Assembly (NCBI GenBank): GCA_900548415.1
Contig: URKO01000005.1
Coordinates: 1 to 12,750, forward strand
Source: an uncultured Porphyromonas sp.
GTDB taxonomy: Bacteria; Bacteroidota; Bacteroidia; Bacteroidales; Porphyromonadaceae
Direction: 5' to 3'
DNA length: 12,750 nt
Part shown: one piece after another, positions 7,248 through 12,750 of the stretch
How positions within the stretch are numbered: the stretch's first letter is position 1
Layout: each line of letters begins with the position of its first letter
Translations under genes and position numbers: made by a program
Notes under the pieces: model-generated
The model's database searches: none
What the model was told of the DNA's origin: nothing
What the model saw: the letters and a program-made list of their open reading frames with translations, nothing else

Positions 7248-8276
7248 CTATTTAGTTTCCGCGGAGGCTTGCTCTTCGAGCTTGTCTACACGGCGCATCA
7301 GCTCAGGGAGTTTAGGCAGCATTGCGAAGGCACGTAGTGCCTTGCCTACAGGCATGGCGGGAGCACCCATTACGACGCTGTGCGGCTGGAGACTGCCCAG
7401 TACGCCCGTCTGTCCACCGAGCTGCGAGTGGTCGCCCACGGTGAGATGACCAGCTATGCCCACCTGACCGCCCAGCTGGCACCACTCCTTGATGTGTGCT
7501 GAGCCTGCTAGTCCCGCTTGGGCGGCGATGACCGTGTGCTCATCGATGGTGCAGTTGTGTGCGATCTGCACGAGGTTGTCGATCTTAACCCCCGAAGCGA
7601 TGCGTGTCACGCCCATCGTAGCGCGATCGATGCAACTATTCGCACCTATCTCCACGTTGTCTCCTACCTCCACATGTCCTATCTGCGGGATCTTGTCATA
7701 GCCATGCTCCGTAGGGGCAAAGCCAAAGCCGTCAGCACCGATCACTGTGCCCGCATGAATGCGGCAATGATGGCCGATGATACTATCCGAGTACAGCGTA
7801 ACCCGTGGGTGTAGTGTCGTGTGGTCACCGATAGAGCAGTTGGCCTCGATGACGCAGTGTGCCGAGATGATGACCTGTTCGCCGAGCTTAACATCCGCTT
7901 CGATGCAGACGTACGGGCCGATGATGCACTCCTTGGGTATCTCTACCGAAGGGTCTACGATAGCCGTCGGGTGGACGCCCGTCCAGCGAGGCTCCTGCTG
8001 AGAGACGTAGAGCCGCATCAGCTGTGAGAGCGTCTCGTAAGGGTTTGCCACACGGATCAAAGTCGTAGAGCAAGGCTGTGTCGGAGCGAACTTCTCGTCG
8101 ACGAGCACCGCCGAGGCATGTGTCGTGTAGAGATAGGGCTCGTACTTCATATTAGCGAGAAAGCTCAAGTCACCCGCCTTCGCCTGCTCAATGCCTGCGA
8201 AGCCTTGTAGCTGAGCTGTGCCGTCGCCTTCTATCGTACCACCGATTAGCTTGGCAATGTCTGCAACTGTATACAT
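7248..8276 (-). CDS. lpxD: UDP-3-O-(3-hydroxyacyl)glucosamine N-acyltransferase
   Basis: LpxD adds the second hydroxyacyl chain, N-linked to UDP-3-O-acyl-glucosamine, in the third step of lipid A synthesis. The 342 residues match the family length. Residues about 1-95 are the uridine-binding N-terminal domain (SFLANMKYEPYLYTT at 38-52). Residues about 100-315 are a long hexapeptide-repeat beta-helix (IGPYVCIEADVKLG, IGADGFGFAP and so on). The C-terminal helix (LPELMRRVDKLEEQ) is the likely ACP-contact helix. The catalytic histidine is H240 in QIAHNC, matching E. coli H239. It starts 13 bp after the pyrF stop and is followed by the other two lpx genes. No lpxB is present in this window. Confidence 0.97.
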   Translation of the reverse strand: MYTVADIAKLIGGTIEGDGTAQLQGFAGIEQAKAGDLSFLANMKYEPYLYTTHASAVLVDEKFAPTQPCSTTLIRVANPYETLSQLMRLYVSQQEPRWTGVHPTAIVDPSVEIPKECIIGPYVCIEADVKLGEQVIISAHCVIEANCSIGDHTTLHPRVTLYSDSIIGHHCRIHAGTVIGADGFGFAPTEHGYDKIPQIGHVEVGDNVEIGANSCIDRATMGVTRIASGVKIDNLVQIAHNCTIDEHTVIAAQAGLAGSAHIKEWCQLGGQVGIAGHLTVGDHSQLGGQTGVLGSLQPHSVVMGAPAMPVGKALRAFAMLPKLPELMRRVDKLEEQASAETK

Positions 8277-8289
8277 CTACCTTGTTATA

Positions 8290-9123
8290 TTAGTCTATGA
8301 TACCCTTGTCAATGAGCGTCTGCTCCATCTGGCGCGCTAGGTCAGAGGCTGCCTGCGCAGAGGCAGAGGCAAAGCGCTCGTCATTGCCCGCATAGATGAT
8401 GCCTCGCGAACTATTGACGATCAGTCCGCAGTCGCTCGTCATCGCATGCTCTGCGACCGCCTCTAGACTACCGCCCTGAGCTCCCACACCTGGTACGAGG
8501 AGGAAGGCATTTGGAGCTACCGCCCGCACACGCTGCATCAGATTGCTCTGCGTAGCACCTACGACAAACATAATATGGTCCGCGCCCTCCCAGCTCAGAG
8601 CCGTCTTGAGCACCTGCTCGAAGAGACAAGTCTCCTCGCCTGTATGGAGCATCTGAAAGTCCTGCGCCCCCTGATTGCTCGTCAAGGCGAGTAGGATCAC
8701 CCACTTGTCGCTATACTCTAGGAAAGGCAGCACACTGTCGCTACCCATATAGGGAGCCACGGTGAGCGCATCGACCTTAAAGTTCTCGTAGAAGGCACGC
8801 GCATACATCTTGCTCGTATTGCCTATGTCGCCACGCTTAGCATCGGCGATGATCAGCTGCTCTGGGTAGTTCTGACGTATGTAGTCCACCGTATCGCCAA
8901 AGACCTGCATGCCGAAAGCCCCAAGGGTTTCATAAAAAGCCAAGTTCAGCTTGAATGCGATAGCGTACTGTGCTGTGGCATCGATGATCGCCTTGTTGAA
9001 GTCCAGAATAGGATTATCCCCCTTCAGCAAGTGTGGAGGCAACTTCTGTATATCTGGATCGAGACCCACGCAGAGATAGCTGCGCTTAGCTCGTATTTGT
9101 GCTATGATTTGCTCGCGATTCAT
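8290..9123 (-). CDS. pyrF: Orotidine 5'-phosphate decarboxylase
   Basis: PyrF makes UMP from orotidine 5'-phosphate, the last step of de novo pyrimidine nucleotide synthesis, in the cytosol. The 277-residue length fits the longer bacterial subfamily rather than the roughly 230-residue E. coli type. Visible motifs are VGLDPD (19-24), FKLN (57-60), the catalytic DAKRGD (94-99, with K96 and D99 central to decarboxylation), VAPYMGSDS, LVPGVGAQGG and NSSRGIIYA at the phosphate-binding end. It lies 109 bp after prfA, the longest gap in the minus-strand run, with a candidate internal promoter there, and 13 bp before lpxD. Confidence 0.97.
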   Translation of the reverse strand: MNREQIIAQIRAKRSYLCVGLDPDIQKLPPHLLKGDNPILDFNKAIIDATAQYAIAFKLNLAFYETLGAFGMQVFGDTVDYIRQNYPEQLIIADAKRGDIGNTSKMYARAFYENFKVDALTVAPYMGSDSVLPFLEYSDKWVILLALTSNQGAQDFQMLHTGEETCLFEQVLKTALSWEGADHIMFVVGATQSNLMQRVRAVAPNAFLLVPGVGAQGGSLEAVAEHAMTSDCGLIVNSSRGIIYAGNDERFASASAQAASDLARQMEQTLIDKGIID

Positions 9124-9202
9124 GAGATAGTCTTCTGTTTATTTGAAGTGAGTAATCGTATACGGTCTACTAAGGTAGTGAAAAAGTATCATATAGGAGT
9201 GT

Positions 9203-9210
9203 CAAAGCTA
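9203..9210 (-). promoter_or_regulatory. Candidate internal -7 element before pyrF
   Basis: On the minus strand the sequence is TAGCTTTG, matching the Bacteroidetes -7 consensus TAnnTTTG. It lies in the 109-bp prfA-pyrF gap and would give a leader of roughly 70-80 nt. No TTG or TTTG lies at the usual upstream distance, so the promoter call is weak. If real, it would let pyrF and the lpx genes be expressed independently of purM-prfA. Confidence 0.28.
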
Positions 9211-9232
9211 AGCTCCCAAGCGTTAGTCGGAA

Positions 9233-10339
9233 TCAGAGGGCGGCCTCTTTGAGGCGCTCCGTATTCTCAGCGACGATGAGTGCGTCGATGATCGGCTGCA
9301 AGTCGCCACCGAGCACGCCAGGCAGGTTGTGTACCGTCAGACCGATGCGGTGGTCGGTGACACGACCCTGCGGGAAGTTGTAGGTGCGGATCTTAGCCGA
9401 GCGGTCACCCGTCGAGACCATCGTCTTACGACGTGAAGCTATCTCGTCGATATACTTCTGATGCTCCTTGTCATAGATGAAAGTGCGAAGCCGTGACAGC
9501 GCACGCTCCTTATTCTTCGGCTGGTCACGCGTCTCGGTACACTCGATCGTTATATCCTCCACGACACCCGTATTGGGGTTGCGCCACGGATAGTGAAGGC
9601 GCACGCCAGACTCCACCTTGTTGACATTCTGTCCACCAGCACCACTAGAGCGGAAGGTGTCCCACTTGATCTCACCCTCGTTGATGTTGACCTCAAACTT
9701 GTCAGCCTCAGGCAGTACGGCCACGGTCGCTGCCGAGGTGTGGATACGTCCCTGCGTCTCCGTCTGGGGGACGCGCTGCACACGATGCACGCCACTCTCA
9801 TACTTGAGCGTACCGTACACGCCCGTACCTGTAACATTGAGTACGATCTCCTTGTAGCCACCCGTGCCACCCTCTGTGTAGCTGCTCACGGTGACATTCC
9901 ACCCCTTCGTCTCGCAGTAGCGCGAGTACATACGGAAGAGGTCACCCGCAAAGAGTGCCGCCTCGTCACCGCCTGTGCCAGCGCGTAGCTCGACGATAGC
10001 GTTCTTGTCATCCTCTGGATCGTTCGGTAGGAGGAGTAGCTTGATCTCCTCCTCCATCTTAGGGATCTCCTCCTTAGCCTCAGCGAGCAGTTCGCGCGCC
10101 ATCGCTTTTAGCTCTTCATCGCTGTCGGCATCTTGGAGCGTGCTCTCGGCCTCCTCCTGCTGTGTCAAGAGTTGCTTGTACTGCCCGCCCGCCTTGAGTA
10201 TCTCTCCCAGATGGGTGTACTCCTTGCTAAGGGTGGCAAAGCGTCTGCCGTCAGCAATGACGCTAGGGTCGGTGATCAATGTCTCTAGCTCCTCGTGGCG
10301 TGCCCCCAGAGCTTCTATGCGGTTGAGTAAATCGTTCAT
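9233..10339 (-). CDS. prfA: Peptide chain release factor 1
   Basis: RF1 recognises UAA and UAG stop codons on the ribosome and triggers peptide release. The 368 residues are close to the family norm. Residues about 1-105 are the helical, Glu-rich N-terminal domain. The stop-codon tripeptide is P-x-T at 191-193 (PQT, within VHRVQRVPQTETQGRIHTSA), which assigns RF1; RF2 would have SPF. The catalytic GGQ is at 235-237 in SGAGGQNVNK, with Q237 the usual methylation target. The family motif ELRAGTGGDEA is at 117-127. No programmed frameshift is needed, again unlike many RF2 genes. It lies 32 bp after purM. The next gene, pyrF, makes purM-prfA-pyrF, an order I believe is common in Bacteroidales. 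Confidence 0.98.
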   Translation of the reverse strand: MNDLLNRIEALGARHEELETLITDPSVIADGRRFATLSKEYTHLGEILKAGGQYKQLLTQQEEAESTLQDADSDEELKAMARELLAEAKEEIPKMEEEIKLLLLPNDPEDDKNAIVELRAGTGGDEAALFAGDLFRMYSRYCETKGWNVTVSSYTEGGTGGYKEIVLNVTGTGVYGTLKYESGVHRVQRVPQTETQGRIHTSAATVAVLPEADKFEVNINEGEIKWDTFRSSGAGGQNVNKVESGVRLHYPWRNPNTGVVEDITIECTETRDQPKNKERALSRLRTFIYDKEHQKYIDEIASRRKTMVSTGDRSAKIRTYNFPQGRVTDHRIGLTVHNLPGVLGGDLQPIIDALIVAENTERLKEAAL

Positions 10340-10371
10340 ATAGGTCTGCTAAGTGATGTAAGGGTCTAGGA

Positions 10372-11532
10372 CTATCGCTCCACTGTGCCAAAGGGCGTAA
10401 CGAGTGTCAGGCGGTTCTGGTCGGCCGCCTCGACACGACCGATGATCTGTGCATCGATGTTGAAGTGTCGCGCCACGGCGATAGCCTCCTCAGCCTGCTC
10501 GGCAGGCAGGTAAGCCTCCAGGCGGTGCCCCATGTTGAAGACTTGGTACAGCTCCGCAGCGTCAGCTCCACTCTCCTCGGCAATCATCTGGAAGAGCGGG
10601 GGAACCGGAAGGAGATGGTCCTTAATAATATGTTTGTTGGTGACGAAGTTCATCACCTTCGTCTGTGCGCCTCCTGTACAGTGGATCAGTCCATGTATGG
10701 CGGGGCGCATCTCTTTGAGTAGCTTCGCCACAAGTGGTGCGTAGGTACGTGTGGGGGAGAGGATCAGTTCGCCGACCGTAAGCCCTGTTCCAGGTACCTC
10801 TGCGAGTAGCTCACGACTACCACTGTAAACTAAGTCGTCAGGCACAGCGGGGTCGTAGCTCTCGGGATACTTCTCAGCGAGTGCATGGTAGAGTATATCG
10901 TGCCGTGCAGAGGTAAGCCCGTTGCTCCCCATACCGCCATTATAACGCTCCTCGTAGGTTGCCTGTCCATAGGAGGCAAAGCCGACGATCACGTCTCCGT
11001 CAGCGATGTGCGCATTGTCTATGATGTCGCTCCGACGCATACGGCAGGTCACGGTGCTGTCTACGATGATCGTACGGACCAGGTCGCCCACGTCAGCCGT
11101 TTCGCCCCCTGTGAGGTAGATCTCCACCCCTAGTTCACGCATCTGTGCTAAGATCTCTTCGGTGCCATTGATGACAGCTCCGATCACTTCGCCAGGGATG
11201 AGCTGCTTGTTGCGCCCGATGGTCGAGGAGAGGAGCATGCCCGAGGTGGCACCCACGCAGAGGAGGTCGTCGAGGTTCATCACGATCGCATCCTGAGCTA
11301 TGCCTCGCCACACGGAGAGGTCGCCCGTCTCTCGCCAGTAGATATAAGCCAGCGAAGACTTCGTACCAGCCCCATCGGCATGCATGATGTTGCAATAGTC
11401 GGGATCGCCACCCAGTATGTCAGGTAGTATCTTGCAAAAGGCTTGCGGGTAGAGCCCCTTGTCTATGTGAGCAATAGCCTTGTGTACATCTTCTTTTGCG
11501 GCAGAAACGCCACGACGCATATATCGGTTCAT
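10372..11532 (-). CDS. purM: Phosphoribosylformylglycinamidine cyclo-ligase (AIR synthase)
   Basis: PurM closes the imidazole ring, converting FGAM and ATP to aminoimidazole ribonucleotide in de novo purine synthesis. At 386 residues it is about 40 longer than the E. coli enzyme, typical of the Bacteroidales form. Visible motifs are the N-terminal GVSAAKEDVHKAI, DGAGTKSS (53-60) for ATP and substrate binding, AQDAIVMNLDDLLCVGA (79-95), GGETADVGD (142-150) and the C-terminal HCTGGAQTKV and MGHRLEAYLP. The domain order is the normal PurM fold, with the N-terminal dimerisation half first. Its start codon is 42 bp after the glucosaminidase stop, and that gap is filled by a heptad repeat. Confidence 0.97.
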   Translation of the reverse strand: MNRYMRRGVSAAKEDVHKAIAHIDKGLYPQAFCKILPDILGGDPDYCNIMHADGAGTKSSLAYIYWRETGDLSVWRGIAQDAIVMNLDDLLCVGATSGMLLSSTIGRNKQLIPGEVIGAVINGTEEILAQMRELGVEIYLTGGETADVGDLVRTIIVDSTVTCRMRRSDIIDNAHIADGDVIVGFASYGQATYEERYNGGMGSNGLTSARHDILYHALAEKYPESYDPAVPDDLVYSGSRELLAEVPGTGLTVGELILSPTRTYAPLVAKLLKEMRPAIHGLIHCTGGAQTKVMNFVTNKHIIKDHLLPVPPLFQMIAEESGADAAELYQVFNMGHRLEAYLPAEQAEEAIAVARHFNIDAQIIGRVEAADQNRLTLVTPFGTVER

Positions 11533-11539
11533 AGAGACC

Positions 11540-11581
11540 TTAGAAATTAGAGATTAGACCTTAGAAGTTAGAGATTAGCGG
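11540..11581 (-). repeat. Six-copy heptad repeat between the glucosaminidase gene and purM
   Basis: On the plus strand the unit is TTAGANN, repeated every 7 bp as TTAGAAA, TTAGAGA, TTAGACC, TTAGAAG, TTAGAGA and a degenerate TTAGCGG. The same tract can be seen as a 21-bp tandem duplication (11535-11555 and 11556-11576) with one mismatch. On the minus strand it reads as TCTAA heptads. The glucosaminidase stop codon (11575-11577) lies inside the repeat, and the rest forms the leader of purM. Copy-number change would alter the spacing between the two genes without removing the stop codon, because every heptad carries TAA in the minus-strand reading. Confidence 0.8.
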
Positions 11582-12516
11582 AGTCGGAGTACGTCGCCCT
11601 CCTCGGGTACATAGTCGTAGTCTAGGTGGTTCATACGATAGAGACGAGCGAGGCGTATGCCGTAGCGCTGTGATATGTCGTGCATCGACTCACCCACCTG
11701 CACCACATGATCGGGATAGTCTGGCGTGGCGCGCCTGTTCTTGCGCTCCAGATAGATCACATCGCCAGCCTGAATGGGGAAGTCTACCGGCATATCGTTG
11801 TAGTCGGCTAAGCGCTTGAGACTTATGCCCATCTCACGAGCGATCGACTCAAGCGAGTCACCCTCGTTGGCAAGTACATATAGGAGTCCGTAGCTAAAGA
11901 ATCCCTCATGCGTGAGCTTTGTCTTAGGATCATCGTCAGAGGGCGTATAGGTCGGTGCGGGGCGACCCGACATCCAGCGCGGATAGCGTCCACGATCCAG
12001 CTCGTAGAGCTCGTACTGCTCGATCACCTTGATGAGCATATTGGCGTAGCCCTTGTTCGTCGCATAGCCACACTGCTGTAGCCCCCTAGCCCAAGCCTGA
12101 TAGTCCGTGATAGGGTAGGTGTATAGTACTTGGTATCGAGGTTGCTTGAGGAAGTTGGAGTGATCCTCGTAGGAGTCGCCCACAGAGCGGTACTTGCGAA
12201 AGCACTCTCCCTTGAGATCATCATCAGCATAGATACGCTGTCCCTGCCAAGCGCGGTGGCACTTGATACCGAAGTGGTTATTGCCCTCACGCGCTAGGCG
12301 ACTAGATCCAGCTCCCGTCTCGATCAGTCCCTGCGCCATCGTGATGCTCGCGGGGATCTTGTGACGCTTCATCTGGCGTATGCACTCATCGGCATAGGTA
12401 CGTATGTAGGTCTGGTAATTAGAATTCATCGGAGCCTGCCCCCACGCTGTGGCACAGAGCAAGAGCAGACAAGCTATCGAGAGCAGAGACCGTGACGAAT
12501 CGGTAAGGAGCTTCAT
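11575..12516 (-). CDS. Secreted GH73-type glucosaminidase with two C-terminal LysM domains
   Basis: This is a probable peptidoglycan hydrolase (endo-beta-N-acetylglucosaminidase type) for cell-wall remodelling. The ATG at 12516 gives 313 residues and an N-terminal signal peptide (MKLLTDSS, then the SLLSIACLLLLCATAWG core), with Gln at +1 of the likely cleavage site. The ORF stays open upstream to 12630, but that extension buries the signal peptide and overlaps the best promoter element. The glucosaminidase domain spans about residues 30-175: YIRTYADECIRQMKRHKIP, then the catalytic Glu at 66 in GLIETGAGSSRLA and GNNHFGIKCH, a typical GH73 pattern. LysM domains at about 212-258 and 270-313 (both ending in a GDVxxL motif) should bind glycan. 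It heads the minus-strand run and is 42 bp from purM. The exact bond cleaved is inferred from family. Confidence 0.93.
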   Translation of the reverse strand: MKLLTDSSRSLLSIACLLLLCATAWGQAPMNSNYQTYIRTYADECIRQMKRHKIPASITMAQGLIETGAGSSRLAREGNNHFGIKCHRAWQGQRIYADDDLKGECFRKYRSVGDSYEDHSNFLKQPRYQVLYTYPITDYQAWARGLQQCGYATNKGYANMLIKVIEQYELYELDRGRYPRWMSGRPAPTYTPSDDDPKTKLTHEGFFSYGLLYVLANEGDSLESIAREMGISLKRLADYNDMPVDFPIQAGDVIYLERKNRRATPDYPDHVVQVGESMHDISQRYGIRLARLYRMNHLDYDYVPEEGDVLRLR

Positions 12517-12602
12517 AAGACTTAATTCTAGAGATGTATAGCTAGGCACCAGAGACTCCTCGCCCTGCGGAGCAGGTAAAGCAGTAAGAGCCACTTGAAC
12601 TA

Positions 12603-12610
12603 CAAAGGTA
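12603..12610 (-). promoter_or_regulatory. Candidate -7 promoter element for the minus-strand cluster
   Basis: On the minus strand the sequence is TACCTTTG, a full match to the Bacteroidetes -7 consensus TAnnTTTG. Transcription would start near 12597, giving a leader of about 80 nt to the ATG at 12516. No clear TTG or TTTG is found 19-21 bp upstream, so the -33 half is weak or absent. The position supports the shorter glucosaminidase start, since the longer ORF would begin upstream of this element. It may drive the whole run down to 2061. Confidence 0.45.
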
Positions 12611-12750
12611 CTAAATAGATCGGTAGTCACAGGTTAGCGTAGATTCAACTATCAAATGCACCAGCACTGGCTGGGCAAACTCCACGCTGGTTCGTTACAA
12701 TAATTTAGAACCGACAATACATCGAAACGGCGCTGTGTCGGGAAAAAGTG

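Noticed and set aside
5025..8276. Missing lpxB read as a pathway loss
   Set aside because: lpxB is often encoded elsewhere in Bacteroidetes, so its absence from one window says nothing about the genome.
9593..9988. 131-residue plus-strand ORF inside prfA
   Set aside because: Antisense shadow of the release factor gene; no independent start signal or protein family character.
12660..12691. ACCAGC / GCTGGT inverted repeat near the right edge
   Set aside because: Only 6 bp with a 20-bp spacer and no context; compatible with chance.

Overview
The window looks like a chromosomal segment of a Bacteroidales bacterium, most likely a Porphyromonas of the higher-GC type (P. asaccharolytica/uenonis-like). 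The species guess is inference. The support is: an LpxC-FabZ fusion typical of Bacteroidetes, a secreted protein with a type IX secretion (T9SS) C-terminal domain, signal peptides with Gln just after the likely cleavage site, a TAnnTTTG-type -7 promoter element, no obvious Shine-Dalgarno sequences, and tandem DUF4230-like proteins.

Layout. Positions 89-1684 (+) encode one secreted T9SS cargo-like protein of unknown function. Positions 1685-2060 form a convergent intergenic region with no convincing gene but much structure: a strong hairpin right after the first gene, two near-identical 26-bp palindromic units, and a 66-bp element with perfect 16-bp terminal inverted repeats that could be a MITE, an insertion-sequence remnant or a bidirectional terminator. 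From about 12610 down to 2061 everything is on the minus strand and tightly packed. In transcription order: a GH73-type glucosaminidase with two LysM domains, purM, prfA, pyrF, lpxD, lpxC-fabZ, lpxA, a fused NAD(P)H-hydrate epimerase/dehydratase (nnr), and two small DUF4230-like membrane-anchored proteins. Most gaps are 12-65 bp; the largest, 109 bp, is between prfA and pyrF.

How the genes fit together. lpxA, lpxC and lpxD encode the first three enzymes of lipid A synthesis. The FabZ half of the fusion acts on the same (3R)-hydroxyacyl-ACP pool that LpxA and LpxD draw on, so lipid A and fatty acid synthesis are physically coupled. The glucosaminidase remodels peptidoglycan, and the DUF4230 pair are probable envelope proteins of unknown role. 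purM, pyrF, prfA and nnr are housekeeping genes for purine and pyrimidine synthesis, translation termination and cofactor repair. The run resembles a growth and envelope supra-operon.

Most of the window is ordinary core genome. The items most worth a second look are the structured intergenic block at 1698-2048, a heptad repeat that overlaps the glucosaminidase stop codon and fills the gap before purM, the DUF4230 pair, and the uncharacterised T9SS cargo. I found no CRISPR array, tRNA, rRNA, intact transposase or phage gene.
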